64,000 nt of DNA from Methylotuvimicrobium buryatense 5G (GCF_000341735.1 NZ_KB455575.1:4529973-4593972), one strand, 5' to 3'. Numbered from the stretch's first letter, positions 45,636 through 55,508 are shown. A program made the numbers and translations. Notes: generated by a model not told the origin, from the letters alone.

Positions 45636-48600
45636 TCAGTCCTTTTCCAGGCGGTATTTCAAGTCAAGCCTTTGCGATTCGCCGGCTCGGGTCTGTAGAC
45701 TAAAATGTTGACTCAATTTTTGTTCCAAAATGACGGCATAGGTATTGGAAAACAGGCCTAACGAAAAACCCAGATATAAATCGGGATTAATGTATTTGCC
45801 GAGTCGCACTGCGGTGTCTTCGAGACGCTGGGCTTCCTCGACCTCGAACTGATCGAAGCCTAGCTGGTTGCTGAGCCATGAAAGTTCGCCTGCGCCGTAG
45901 TTGATTGCGGCCTTGGCTAGCATGTTGGCTTGCGATTCGCCGGTACGTTGCAAGGAACGGCCGGTCAGCAGATAGGCCAGCGCATCGGATTCCGGCATCG
46001 GCGGCCGGCTCGATACTTTGGTTTGCGGCGATTTGACCGGCCCGGTCACGGTCAATATTGCGGTTACATCTTCGCCGATGGCTTTACGCGTTGCTTCGAT
46101 GTTTAGCCAAGGGTTGTCCACCGGCCCGTTGAATAAAAATTCGCCTCTGGTTATCGTCAAATCCTGTCCGTAAGCCTTGTATCTCGCATCTTGCATCGCA
46201 ACTCGGCCTTGCATGCGTTGCGTGCCGGGCGAGGAAGTATAACGGAGGTTGCCGGTCAGCCGGGTATCCATGCCGTAGCCGGAGAAACGCACCTGTTCGC
46301 TCAACAAGATGCCGATATCGGTTTGTACGTTCAAGGCAGTCTCTACTTCCTCGACGATTTCCCGACCGATGATGATTTCATCGGCGCTGGGTGCAATCGC
46401 GGTTTCCGGTAGTTCGACTAGCTTCAATTCGGCGCTGTCGACGGTGACATCGCCGGTGACCTGAACAGATGCCTCACTTTGTTTAACCGTCAAGCGCGGC
46501 GATACGCTAATTTCCGCTTCGGGTAAGCGAGCTATTTCGAATTCGCTGCCGGTGATCGTCAGTTCAGCAGGAAAACCGGCTTCCGGATTCAGATCGAAGG
46601 TGCCGTCGAGATACAGCGATCCTTTGCCGGAATCGATGCGTCCGGACAAGGTCAACTGTTCGGGCTGTCCCGGCTGCCCCGATAATCTGAGGTTGATGTT
46701 GTGCGGATGAATGCCGATTTCAGGCACATCGAGTTCGGCATTGCTGAGTTGCAGCAGGCCGCTGAGTGCCGGTCGTTCGGTGTCGCCGGCGAGGGTCAGA
46801 TCGGCCGTGATCCGGCCTTTGAGATTTTCGATATCCTGCACTAACTGATCTATCAGGCTTAAGTCGGCAATCGATGCTTGCAAGTTGCCTGTCAAAGACT
46901 GTGCGTTTGTTGCGGCGAGCGGTGCGGTTTTGACTTGCGCACTGATAAAGTCCCGGCCGGTCAATCCGATTCTCAACTCGGCATCGAGCCGCTCATCACC
47001 GTATTGCGCTTTCAGCCGAGTTTCGGACAAAGCAAAAATAAGGGGTTTCTCGCCGTCTCGGGAAAGTTGTAGCGATGCATTTACGACCGTGGCGTCGGCA
47101 TCGGCCGTCAGGCGTTCGCCTCGTTTCAGGAAATTGGCGTTGGCATTGAGCGCACCGTCGAGGCTCAAGTTTTCGGGCAACCACGGTTTAACCATGGCCA
47201 AGTCGATATTGCGCAATTCGGCAGTGGCGTTCAGGCGGCGCTCGATTGAGCCGTCGGCGCTCAGGCAGATCGCCGCACCGGTCTGAACGAAGCAATTTTG
47301 CGGCAGGTTGACACCGATATCGTCGCCGGCGAAATCCAGCCGAATCGGCCAAGGTCGGTCGAGTCGCCATTGCTTTATTTGCGCTTGGTCGATGTCAAGA
47401 CGTTCCAGCGTCGCAAGCCAGCGTTGATTTCGTAAACTGCCGTTGAGTACGGTATCGAGCTTGACGATTTCGGAACTCAATTTCGCGTCGAACCGGTGAT
47501 CGTTTAACGATCCCGAGCCTTGCAGCGTTAATTCATCGATCGCTTGCCCGTCCAACTCTACGCCTTGCAAAACCAGGTCGAGTTGCGAACGTTGGCCCAA
47601 GGCTTCGGCATAGTCGAGATTCAGCGTCAACAGGCCGATACTGAAATCTTGGTAACTTAGTTTGTTGGCATTCAATTGAGCTTTGACGGCAGGGTCCAGG
47701 TAGTTGCCTCGTACGGTGCCGCTGCCTTTGATCGAGCCGGAAAGTCCCGGCCAAACGGCCGCGAGATTGGGTGCATCGATCGAAAAATCGAGATTGGAGC
47801 GGGTTTCGGCCAGAATGCCGTCGGCCGTAAGGCGATTCTCGGACGATTGCAGCAGCAGTTGGTCTATGGTAAGGCGTTGCTCGGCGAAAGCCAGTTTGCC
47901 ATGACCTTGAATCGGGCTATCGAAAAGCGTGCCGTGCAGTTTTTCGATAGTGAGCGTGGCGGTCAATTGTTCTTCGGCAAAGCGTCCTGATGCAGCGGCT
48001 TGAAGATTCAATGAGCCGCTGATGTCGGGCGTAAAGTCGCCCGGATCGAGCTGTTGGGCATTCAGGTCCAGCGCGAAATCTATCGCGTCGCGCCACGAAA
48101 CTTTGCCTTTCAGATCCAGCCGTCCTTGTTTCGGACGTAGAGACAGTTGATGTATATCGATCGCTTCGGTACTGCCTTGTCCATTGAAAAGCACGTCGAA
48201 CGGCGGCAATTGTTCCATTGCCAGCTTGGCGGTCAGATCGATTCGGTAATCGTCCAAGGTTCCGCTCAAATCGAAACGGCCTTGGTCGGTTTCGACCTGG
48301 GGAGGGCCGGACAGCGGCCATTGAAGTTTTTTCCAGTCGCCGGTCAAATTTACGCTGATCGGTTCGTCGGCCCATATCACACGGCCCGCCAACGTAAGGC
48401 GGCCTTGCTTCGGCGCCAGTTCCAACCGTTCGAGCGTCAACGAATCGCTATCGGCATAGCCGGCCAATTGCAACGCAAACGATTCCTGCTCGGCCGACAG
48501 TTGTGCGGCCAGATCGATACGGTAATCGTCCGAGTTGCCGTCGATCGTGAACTCACCCTCCGGGCTCACAATATCGGCTTCGCCGTCCAGCGGCCATTGC

Positions 48601-49379
48601 AACCGTTGCCAGCGGCCGGAGACCGAAAAAACCGGCACACTTTCGGCCAAATTGAGCCGGGCTTCATGATAAAACTGAAAAGGGCCTTCGGCATGGCCCG
48701 TCAGCATGAGTTCCTTTAGCGTGCCCAGCACCGTCATTTCACCGTCAATCGCCGGCGTTTCCGGTAGTTTCAATTGCCAGGCCAATTGCGCCGATAACGG
48801 AAAATGCGGTTGAAGTTCGATTTCCGCGCGCCCGTAAACGGTTGCCTCCGGCATTTCCAGCGCGAGGCCGGTCAGGCGCAACGTATTATCGATCAAGGCG
48901 GCGCGCAGGCGAAAGCGGTCGATCGCAATGTCTTGCTCGCCGCTTCGGAAACGCGTCGCTTGCAAGTCGATATCATCGATTAGGATAGCCAAAGGAATGT
49001 TCGGCATCGAAAAAGGCTCGTCATCGTCGGACTCGGGCGCTTCGTCTGTTATCTCGACCGATAAGCCGTTCGCTGCAAGCCTGTCGATATGCAGCGTGCC
49101 GCTCAACAATGCCGAGGGCCTCCAGGCGAAAATGAAGGTGTCCAGCGTAACTCGTTCGGTTTCGCTAAGATAGACGAGTTTGTTCAGGGTCAGTTCGCTA
49201 AGCAGCGTACCGTCGATGCGCTCTACTTCGGCATCGAGTTCGGCGGCGCTGATCACAGTTTGTATCAGCCAACGGCTGCCCGGTTCGCTGCCGAGTATCG
49301 CCAGCAGTGCGATCGGCAGGCTCAAGAGCGTTCCGCTCAGCGTCAGCACGAGCGCTTTGAAAATAGCCTTTGCGTTCAC
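45636..49379 (-). CDS. tamB: Translocation and assembly module subunit TamB
   Basis: TamB spans the periplasm as a long beta-groove and, with TamA, moves lipids or outer-membrane proteins outward. The 1247-residue protein has one N-terminal membrane segment (ALVLTLSGTLLSLPIALLAIL) and then over a thousand residues of repeated beta-strand units (DGEMTVLGTLKEL, LTLSGRIDSGKG). The C-terminal DUF490 domain carries YLLTGRSLQ and the end LDLKYRLEKD. The start overlaps the tamA stop (ATGA), so the pair is coupled. The length is normal. Confidence 0.95.
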   Translation of the reverse strand: MNAKAIFKALVLTLSGTLLSLPIALLAILGSEPGSRWLIQTVISAAELDAEVERIDGTLLSELTLNKLVYLSETERVTLDTFIFAWRPSALLSGTLHIDRLAANGLSVEITDEAPESDDDEPFSMPNIPLAILIDDIDLQATRFRSGEQDIAIDRFRLRAALIDNTLRLTGLALEMPEATVYGRAEIELQPHFPLSAQLAWQLKLPETPAIDGEMTVLGTLKELMLTGHAEGPFQFYHEARLNLAESVPVFSVSGRWQRLQWPLDGEADIVSPEGEFTIDGNSDDYRIDLAAQLSAEQESFALQLAGYADSDSLTLERLELAPKQGRLTLAGRVIWADEPISVNLTGDWKKLQWPLSGPPQVETDQGRFDLSGTLDDYRIDLTAKLAMEQLPPFDVLFNGQGSTEAIDIHQLSLRPKQGRLDLKGKVSWRDAIDFALDLNAQQLDPGDFTPDISGSLNLQAAASGRFAEEQLTATLTIEKLHGTLFDSPIQGHGKLAFAEQRLTIDQLLLQSSENRLTADGILAETRSNLDFSIDAPNLAAVWPGLSGSIKGSGTVRGNYLDPAVKAQLNANKLSYQDFSIGLLTLNLDYAEALGQRSQLDLVLQGVELDGQAIDELTLQGSGSLNDHRFDAKLSSEIVKLDTVLNGSLRNQRWLATLERLDIDQAQIKQWRLDRPWPIRLDFAGDDIGVNLPQNCFVQTGAAICLSADGSIERRLNATAELRNIDLAMVKPWLPENLSLDGALNANANFLKRGERLTADADATVVNASLQLSRDGEKPLIFALSETRLKAQYGDERLDAELRIGLTGRDFISAQVKTAPLAATNAQSLTGNLQASIADLSLIDQLVQDIENLKGRITADLTLAGDTERPALSGLLQLSNAELDVPEIGIHPHNINLRLSGQPGQPEQLTLSGRIDSGKGSLYLDGTFDLNPEAGFPAELTITGSEFEIARLPEAEISVSPRLTVKQSEASVQVTGDVTVDSAELKLVELPETAIAPSADEIIIGREIVEEVETALNVQTDIGILLSEQVRFSGYGMDTRLTGNLRYTSSPGTQRMQGRVAMQDARYKAYGQDLTITRGEFLFNGPVDNPWLNIEATRKAIGEDVTAILTVTGPVKSPQTKVSSRPPMPESDALAYLLTGRSLQRTGESQANMLAKAAINYGAGELSWLSNQLGFDQFEVEEAQRLEDTAVRLGKYINPDLYLGFSLGLFSNTYAVILEQKLSQHFSLQTRAGESQRLDLKYRLEKD

Positions 49380-51214
49380 AACTGTGGCCCTGCCGAGAAA
49401 TGCACCTGAAACGACGAGCCTGATTCATGAAACGGCACCGCGAAATCGATCCGTATCGGTCCAACCGGCGATATCCAGCGAACGCCGAGTCCCGCGCCGA
49501 TTTTTACGTCGATATCGCCGAAATCGTTATGCGCGTTACCGCCGTCGACAAAAGCCGCGACACCCCATTGATCGCCGATGAATTGTTCGTATTCGAGGCT
49601 CAACACGGATAGCATCTTGCCGCCGATCACATGTCCGGCCGCATTGGTCGGGCCGAGTTCCTTGTATTCATACCCTCGTATCGATTGCGTGCCACCGGCG
49701 TAATAACGGTAAGTCGTCGGTAAATCGTCGAAGTTGCTGACCAGGCTCGCGCCGACGTCGCCGCGCATGATGAAGCGCCCGGACCACGGCACGCCAGTAA
49801 TCAAGCGCGCTCCAGCGCCGGCTTGTACGAAACTCAGCGTCGACACGACCGATTCGTGCGCGCCGGCCAGGGAAAAATTCAAATGGTAACCTTCGGTGGG
49901 TCGGATCGGCGAGTTGCTGCGCGTGTATTGCAGGCGAACGCCGGGTATCAATAGCAAGGCGCTGCTATCGACATCGACATCGGCAGATCGGAACGATTCG
50001 TAAACGAGATCCAGAAAGCCGATTTGTTGCCAGCCGCTCGGGGCTATGCGTTGACGCTGTGCCGATAGTTTGAACATATTCGAAGTGAATGTATCCGGTT
50101 CTTCATGCTTGAATCCCGCGCCGAAACTGAAAAAGTCGCTGGTCGGTTGTTGCAGCGGAATGTTGTAACGGCTTTCCGCGGTCGACAGCACCGGCGACAG
50201 GTCCAAGGCCGCGTTGAAAGTATGTCCGCGCCTATTTAGCCGCCGGTTGGTATAACCTAAGCTGAACAGCGGGCCGAAATTCGTGTCGTAACCGACGCCG
50301 ACTTCGTAGCTGTGTTTCTTTTGAGGATAGAGCGCGATGTCGACCGGCACTTTTAAATCGATCGCGTCGTCGATACGAGGTCGGATTTCTATGGTTCTGA
50401 AATAGCCGCCCGCAGTTAGATTGTTGTAGGTGTCGGCCAGTTTTCGGCTCGAATAAGGCTCGTCTTCTTCAAATGGGATAAAGCGTTGGACGAAGTCCGG
50501 ATTCAGGATGTCCTGATCGATCTTGACTTCACCGAAGAAGTAACGCTGTCCGGAAGCGAAGTCGAGAACGATTTTGGCGCTGTTGCGTTCGGTATCGACT
50601 CTGATCGCGCTTTCCAGAAAGCGGGCATCGAAATAGCCGCGTTCCTGGGCGAGCGATTGAAAACTGCTTTTGAACGATTCGTAGCGTCCATGGTGCAGAA
50701 TGTTACCAGTTTTGATGGGGTTCCCTGCGAGCAATTGGTTATAAGCCGTATCAAATTCCGCTTCCCCCGAGACGCTTATGGCGAGTTCTTCGATGCGCAC
50801 CGGCGGGCCTCGGGTGATTTTGAATTCGGCCTGCCAGCAGTCTTCATTGAAGCCGAGGTTTTTTTCGACGCGGGTGTGATAGTAGCCTAGCGCCCGCATC
50901 GCTTTGTCGATTTCGGTGTCGGCCTGCGCGAACAAGCGATTGATCCGCCATTGTGGAGCGTCACAAGCTTCTTTCGATAGGCTCAAGAAGGCGCGCACAT
51001 TGGCTTTTTGCCCGCTGCTGACGCCTGAAATGACGATGTCCGGCGTATCGGGTTCGAAGACGTCGAACGGCAGCAGACGGCGCAGCATGGCTTGAAAACC
51101 GCTTTCGCTTTCAGGTGTCGTAGCGGCGATGCCGTTGCAAGAAACAAGCAACAATGCCGGGAGACAGAGACTTTTTCGGCACTTGAAGATGCTTATCATA
51201 ACAGTGAAGGCCAA
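49376..51214 (-). CDS. tamA: Translocation and assembly module subunit TamA
   Basis: TamA is a BamA-like outer-membrane barrel. The 612-residue protein has a signal peptide (cleavage near ATTPES, residue about 30), three POTRA domains (about 55-300; AMRALGYYHTRVEKNLGF, GNPIKTGNILHHGRY and SSRKLADTYNNLTAGGYF) and a C-terminal barrel (about 310-612). The barrel includes the conserved RGYEYKELGP lid-lock-type RGY motif and ends in PIRIDFAVP and a terminal strand. Overlap with tamB supports an operon. Confidence 0.95.
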   Translation of the reverse strand: MAFTVMISIFKCRKSLCLPALLLVSCNGIAATTPESESGFQAMLRRLLPFDVFEPDTPDIVISGVSSGQKANVRAFLSLSKEACDAPQWRINRLFAQADTEIDKAMRALGYYHTRVEKNLGFNEDCWQAEFKITRGPPVRIEELAISVSGEAEFDTAYNQLLAGNPIKTGNILHHGRYESFKSSFQSLAQERGYFDARFLESAIRVDTERNSAKIVLDFASGQRYFFGEVKIDQDILNPDFVQRFIPFEEDEPYSSRKLADTYNNLTAGGYFRTIEIRPRIDDAIDLKVPVDIALYPQKKHSYEVGVGYDTNFGPLFSLGYTNRRLNRRGHTFNAALDLSPVLSTAESRYNIPLQQPTSDFFSFGAGFKHEEPDTFTSNMFKLSAQRQRIAPSGWQQIGFLDLVYESFRSADVDVDSSALLLIPGVRLQYTRSNSPIRPTEGYHLNFSLAGAHESVVSTLSFVQAGAGARLITGVPWSGRFIMRGDVGASLVSNFDDLPTTYRYYAGGTQSIRGYEYKELGPTNAAGHVIGGKMLSVLSLEYEQFIGDQWGVAAFVDGGNAHNDFGDIDVKIGAGLGVRWISPVGPIRIDFAVPFHESGSSFQVHFSAGPQL

Positions 51215-51243
51215 AAGTTTCGGCCCATGCTGTCAGGGATTTA

Positions 51244-51645
51244 TTAATCTGACAACGGAAAGACTTCGATCGACTCGGCAGGTTGGGGCGCCGGGTAAGA
51301 CGGATAAGCGCTTTCTTGCGGTCGACCGGTTTGGTAAAGCCTTTCGCCTTCTTCGAGTAGTTTTTTGCCTTGTTCGATCATATTTTGGCCATCTTTGACC
51401 TGAAGTTCGCCCTGGGCAATTATTTTCTTGCCTTCGTTAATTGTATCGCGGCCTTCGGCAATTCTTTTATTGCCGTCCTTGACTAGGCGGTTGCCTTCAT
51501 TCCATTTAATGCCGGCTTCGATGAATGGGCCGCCTTGTTTAATCATCAGATCGCCTTTGCTCGGTGCGGGAGTGTTGCAACCGGTCAATTGGGTAGCGAA
51601 TACCGAAAGTACCGGCAATAGGATCGATAATTTGGTTTTAGACAT
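51244..51645 (-). CDS. Small lipoprotein with Gly/acidic repeats
   Basis: A 133-residue lipoprotein (lipobox LTGC, Cys at about 23). From about residue 40 to 110 it is a run of 7-residue units of the kind I.EG...I..GK, such as IAEGRDTINEGKKIIAQGEL, predicting one long helix. The Pro-rich end follows. No known family is apparent; it resembles outer-membrane helical spacers. Its promoter region (51646-51912) is shared with the ZnuD-like receptor and holds two Zur-box-like sites, the nearer 33 bases from its ATG, so zinc control is possible. Confidence 0.7.
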   Translation of the reverse strand: MSKTKLSILLPVLSVFATQLTGCNTPAPSKGDLMIKQGGPFIEAGIKWNEGNRLVKDGNKRIAEGRDTINEGKKIIAQGELQVKDGQNMIEQGKKLLEEGERLYQTGRPQESAYPSYPAPQPAESIEVFPLSD

Positions 51646-51677
51646 GACAAGACCTTATTAATTGGAAAAAACGAGCC

Positions 51678-51688
51678 GTTATTATAAC
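51678..51688. promoter_or_regulatory. Zur-box-like palindrome 1 (lipoprotein side)
   Basis: GTTAT-T-ATAAC, a perfect 5-1-5 palindrome, one base pair shorter per half than the Zur consensus GTTATA-N-TATAAC. It is 33 bases before the lipoprotein ATG on the minus strand. It may bind the zinc repressor Zur weakly or be chance in AT-rich DNA. Confidence 0.4.
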
Positions 51689-51809
51689 GTAATTAAGGAA
51701 TTGGCGGGTTTCAGGAGGGTGATTTATTCGAATGGGGAGGAGATGAAATCCTTCGAAAGCGATTTTGAGTTTGAGCTCAGATGGCAAAATAAAAATCTAC
51801 TTGATGATC

Positions 51810-51822
51810 GTTACACTATAAC
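51810..51822. promoter_or_regulatory. Zur box before the ZnuD-like receptor
   Basis: GTTACA-C-TATAAC, which matches the gammaproteobacterial Zur consensus GTTATA-N-TATAAC at all but one position, in the wider palindrome CGTTACACTATAACG. It lies 90 bases upstream of the receptor ATG. Zur with zinc bound represses from such sites. Confidence 0.75.
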
Positions 51823-51912
51823 GTATCTTATTGTTTTTTTTATGGATCTCTTTGCTGCTTTGCAGAGAAAATTACGAAATTGTCGCGATAAATTGCCGAT
51901 CAGTCTGAACTC

Positions 51913-54006
51913 ATGCGCAAATCACTCACATTATTGTTAGCTCCCTTCGCTTCGGTGGCTCATGCCTCCGATGTAAACAAAGCTTCGAAATCCATTATGT
52001 TGGATAAAATCGTCGTCAGCTCACCCTTGCCGCAATCGGCTTCCGATACCGCTTTGCCCGTGACTATTTTGAGCGGCGAAGAATTGCGTTTGAAAGCGGG
52101 CAGCACGATCGGTGATACCTTGAAGAATGAGCCGGGCATTCATAGTCAATCCTTCGGTCCCGGTGTCGGTCAGCCGGTCATTCGGGGTCAAACCGGATCG
52201 CGAGCGCAAGTTCTGCAAAACGGCTTGGGCAGTCTCGATGCGGCTTCGATAAGCCCTGATCACGCGAACAGCACCGAGGGCTTTTGGGCCGAACGTATCG
52301 AGGTATTGAAAGGCCCGGCTACGCTACTTTACGGCGGCGGCGCGATCGGCGGCGTGGTTAACGTAATCGACAACCGCATTCCGGATCGTGTTCCGGATAA
52401 AATGATCGAGGGCGCGGCCGAGCAGCGTTATAACTTCGTCAACGAAGGCAAGACCACGGCTTTCAAATTGGAAGGCGGCAAGGATTTCTTTGCGTGGCAT
52501 CTGGACGGCATGTTCCGGGAAAGCATCGATATGCAGATACCCGGTTGGGCAGTCGACGAATCCGCCGAGGCCGAAAGCCATGAAGACCATGAAGATGAAG
52601 ATTCTTTTAATAATCGGGGGCGTTTGTTGAATTCGAACACGCGAGCTCGTTCCGGTACCGTAGGCTTTTCCTTTGTCGGCGATCCCGGGTTTATCGGCTT
52701 TTCCATCAACCATCTCGACAATAATTATGGGGTGCCGCTGGGTGCTCATGCGCATCATGAGGACGAGGGAGACGAAGATGCTATGCCCGAACGCGTGCGT
52801 ATCGATCTCAAACAAACCCGTTACGATATGAAAAGCGAGATCAAGGACCCTGTGTGGTTTGCCGACAGTTTGCGGATTCGGCTGGGTTATAACGATTACC
52901 AGCATACCGAATTGGAAAACGGCGAAAAAGGCACGGTCTATACCAACACCGGATTCGATAGCCGCCTTGAGTTGATTCAAAAACCTTGGTTACTGTTCGA
53001 TCACGGCGTGGTCGGCGTGCAAACCAAAAATAGCGAATTCGAAGCAAAGGGCGATGAAGCGGTCGTGCCGCGTTCCGATATCGATTCGTTCGGATTTTTT
53101 ACGGTTCAGGACATTCATGTAGGGCCGATGACCTATGAATTCGGCGCACGCGTCGAGCAACAATTCATCGATCCGGACGGCCAAAATCAAAGTACGCATA
53201 CGCCGGTCAGCGGTTCGGCGTCGGCGCTCTGGCATTTTACCGATCAAGACTCGGTTCGGTTGTCGTTTACACATGCTCAGCGCGCGCCGGACGTACAGGA
53301 ATTGTTTTCCAACGGCCCGCATTTGGCGACCAACAGTTACGATATCGGGAATGCAGGCCTTACGGTCGAGGCTGCGAATAATCTGGAATTGGGGCTGCAT
53401 TTCGAGCGCGACTGGGTTCATGCCGACTTCAATCTTTATCATAACTGGGTCAACAATTACATCGCGCAAATCAGAACCGGCGAGTTTTTCGACGAAGATC
53501 ATGGCGAAATCGAGGATGAATGCGATCATGATCACGAGTGTTTGCCGGTTTTCCGGGCGCAACAGCGCGATGCGATTTTGAAAGGTTTCGAAGCGCAAGT
53601 GACCTTTCCGTTGCTGGAAACGCGTTACGGACATTTGGACAGTCAGTTTTTCGGCGATTACGTGCGAGGACAATTTACCGACGGTAGCGATATTCCCCGA
53701 ATGCCGCCTTTACGTTACGGCATGCAGCTTTCGTGGGAGCATACGGCTTGGGCCGCGAATGTGCGCATTACGCGCGCCGAAAGACAGGAAAACCCGGGTT
53801 ACAACGAAACGGAGACGCCCAGTTATTGGTTGTTGAACAGTACAGCCAATTACCGAGTGGCTGCCGGAGACGAAACCGATGTTTTGCTATTCGTCAAAGC
53901 CAGTAACCTTCTGAATCAGGATATCCGTAATTCGGTGTCTTATTTGCGCAATATCGCACCTGAAGCCGGACGTGCCGTGGAGTTGGGTATTCGCGTCGCA
54001 TTTTAG
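51913..54006 (+). CDS. znuD: ZnuD-like TonB-dependent zinc receptor
   Basis: A 697-residue outer-membrane receptor: signal peptide (cleaved after AHA, about residue 19), TonB-box/plug domain (about 30-160; TILSGEELRLKAGSTIGDTL, GPGVGQPVIRGQTGSRAQVLQNG, EVLKGPATLLYGGGAIGGVVNVID) and a barrel ending in VAF with a terminal Phe. Long loops are rich in His, Asp and Glu: SHEDHEDEDS (about 217-226), HAHHEDEGDED and DEDHGEIEDECDHDHEC. These fit zinc capture as in Neisseria ZnuD. A Zur box precedes it. The DNA from 51662 has a 92-codon frame that I regard as chance. Confidence 0.9.
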   Translation: MRKSLTLLLAPFASVAHASDVNKASKSIMLDKIVVSSPLPQSASDTALPVTILSGEELRLKAGSTIGDTLKNEPGIHSQSFGPGVGQPVIRGQTGSRAQVLQNGLGSLDAASISPDHANSTEGFWAERIEVLKGPATLLYGGGAIGGVVNVIDNRIPDRVPDKMIEGAAEQRYNFVNEGKTTAFKLEGGKDFFAWHLDGMFRESIDMQIPGWAVDESAEAESHEDHEDEDSFNNRGRLLNSNTRARSGTVGFSFVGDPGFIGFSINHLDNNYGVPLGAHAHHEDEGDEDAMPERVRIDLKQTRYDMKSEIKDPVWFADSLRIRLGYNDYQHTELENGEKGTVYTNTGFDSRLELIQKPWLLFDHGVVGVQTKNSEFEAKGDEAVVPRSDIDSFGFFTVQDIHVGPMTYEFGARVEQQFIDPDGQNQSTHTPVSGSASALWHFTDQDSVRLSFTHAQRAPDVQELFSNGPHLATNSYDIGNAGLTVEAANNLELGLHFERDWVHADFNLYHNWVNNYIAQIRTGEFFDEDHGEIEDECDHDHECLPVFRAQQRDAILKGFEAQVTFPLLETRYGHLDSQFFGDYVRGQFTDGSDIPRMPPLRYGMQLSWEHTAWAANVRITRAERQENPGYNETETPSYWLLNSTANYRVAAGDETDVLLFVKASNLLNQDIRNSVSYLRNIAPEAGRAVELGIRVAF

Positions 54007-54239
54007 ACGGTAAAGCCGTATTTGCTTCGAATTATGGTTCTAAACAAACTGCGCACTTTTTCTGCTTTCCCATCGTTCCAGCGTGGGAATGCATACCGAT
54101 TCTTTTTCGGCAGCCAAAGCATGGATTCCCAAGGAGGACCACTCATCGTTATGCACAAATATCGGTAAACTTGCTAAACAGAGGTCATCGTATAACTGGA
54201 AACGGTGCTGTTTGATAAATCTGCGGATATTGAACATCA

Positions 54240-54352
54240 GTGACTTCGAAATCGCGACGAAGGCGTTGCTCCCACAAGGGGCCGGATGCTCTGTGGGAGC
54301 GATCCCCAGATCGCGATTTCGAAGTCGGGAACGTTGGGCGACAAAAAATGGT
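54240..54352. repeat. Family B palindrome (copy B3)
   Basis: CGAAATCGCGACGAAGGCG, TGCTCCCACAAGG, CTGTGGGAGCGATCCCCAGATCGCGATTTCGAAG: two inverted arms flanked by ATCGCG units. Matches B1 near 8370-8477 and the shorter B2 near 9868-9947. Confidence 0.75.
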
Positions 54353-54367
54353 ATCGAGGCCTTATTG

Positions 54368-54531
54368 CAGCAATTCCCAGTTTGAGCAGTTTCGCCGATT
54401 TTAGGGTGTGGGGTATGCCTGCCGAGGAACGCCGTAAACCCATCCATGGGGGCTTGGCGGCAGCTCCCTGCTGCCGACATCCTCGCCAAGCATACCCCAC
54501 ACCCTTTTTGATCTCCAAATTGGGAATTTCT
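54368..54531. repeat. Family D element (copy D3), complete with 10-bp target duplication
   Basis: Left end CAGCAATTCCCAGTTTGAG and right end CTCCAAATTGGGAATTTCT are imperfect inverted repeats; the middle has a long hairpin (GGGTGTGGGGTATGC against GCATACCCCACACCC and GGCAGCTCCCTGCTGCC). The ten bases GGCCTTATTG flank both ends (54358-54367 and 54532-54541). Non-coding, 164 bp. Confidence 0.85.
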
Positions 54532-54712
54532 GGCCTTATTGGCTAAGATTGCAAAACGGTAATTTTTGACTTATGTACAACGATGAGCGGAGGACCGTGG
54601 GAACCAGAAATAACCTTATCTAATTGACATTAAGCATTCTTGCGGTAAAAAATCCAGGATAGGTCGAAACAGTTGACCGAGTTCTATTCGTTTACGCTAG
54701 CCGGGTGGAAAA

Positions 54713-55402
54713 ATGAGCCGGATTCGAAGTGTCGGATTATTTTGGTTTTCAATCGGGCTTTTTTGCTCGTCCCAGGCTTGTGCCATAGAGCCCGACATGC
54801 AACTTTCGCTCAGCGTCGTCAAAGTGATCGCCCGAGATGCAGCCGGAAAAACTTATATGGGATCCGGCGTCATTATAGCGCCGGGCAAGGTTGCGACCAA
54901 TTGTCATGTCACGCGAAATGCGGAGCAAATCGTCTTATTTAAATCGGGCCATGCTTATCCGGTGTTGAAACAGGCCGCCCTGACGGAATTGGATGCTTGT
55001 ATTCTCGAAACCGATTCCATTCCTTTACCTGCTGCGAAGCTGGCTTTATCCGCAGACTTCGCGGTTGGAACGCCGGTTTACATGTATGGCTATCCTTTCG
55101 CCTTAGGGATGCGCTCCAGGCCGGCCTCGATCGTTGCCTTTCATCCCTATCGTGCCGGTCATGTGCTCGAAATCGATGCCGGTTTCATGCAAGGAGCCAG
55201 CGGCGGCGGTATTTTTAACGAAGCGGGCGAATTGGTCGGTTTGATGACCTTTATCGGAAAGGACGGCAACGATTTCCATTATTATGTGATTCCCGCCGAC
55301 TGGTTGCTCAAAGCGGCGCAAGCGCCTTTTGTCGCGGTCCATGCTTTCAAAGGACTCAGCTTTTGGGAGAGCGGCTCTTTCAAGCCTGAAACCAAATATT
55401 GA
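54713..55402 (+). CDS. Exported trypsin-like serine protease
   Basis: The 229-residue protein has a signal peptide (FSIGLFCSSQACA, cleaved near residue 25) and a chymotrypsin fold of the HtrA/DegP core type. The catalytic His is in VATNCHVTRN, the Asp in LTELDACILE and the Ser in GFMQGASGGGIFNEAGELVG. There is no PDZ domain, so it is a stand-alone periplasmic protease. Its placing between the zinc receptor and the first COG0523 gene suggests, without proof, a part in the same response; no Zur-type site is seen before it. Confidence 0.88.
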   Translation: MSRIRSVGLFWFSIGLFCSSQACAIEPDMQLSLSVVKVIARDAAGKTYMGSGVIIAPGKVATNCHVTRNAEQIVLFKSGHAYPVLKQAALTELDACILETDSIPLPAAKLALSADFAVGTPVYMYGYPFALGMRSRPASIVAFHPYRAGHVLEIDAGFMQGASGGGIFNEAGELVGLMTFIGKDGNDFHYYVIPADWLLKAAQAPFVAVHAFKGLSFWESGSFKPETKY

Positions 55403-55468
55403 GATAAGGTATCGATTTGGTTTCCGACTTGTTATAGCGACACTGAAATTGCGATATCTTAAAGATAT

Positions 55469-55481
55469 GTTATATTGTAAC
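55469..55481. promoter_or_regulatory. Zur box before the first COG0523 gene
   Basis: GTTATA-T-TGTAAC within ATGTTATATTGTAACAAT, a near-perfect match to the Zur consensus. It lies 27 bases before the ATG at 55509, a position where a bound repressor would block the promoter. Confidence 0.82.
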
Positions 55482-55508
55482 AATTAATTCAATACAAAGA
55501 CCTTCCCA

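Larger units (their letters stand above)
54007..54712. other. Gap after znuD with repeats B3 and D3
   Basis: Family B copy B3 occupies about 54240-54352 and family D copy D3 54368-54531; the rest is unique DNA. Short frames reported across this span lie within the repeats. No gene seen. Confidence 0.6.

Noticed and set aside
51662-51940. 92-codon frame before znuD
   Set aside because: It covers both Zur-like sites, lacks a ribosome site, has no recognisable motif and overlaps the znuD start.
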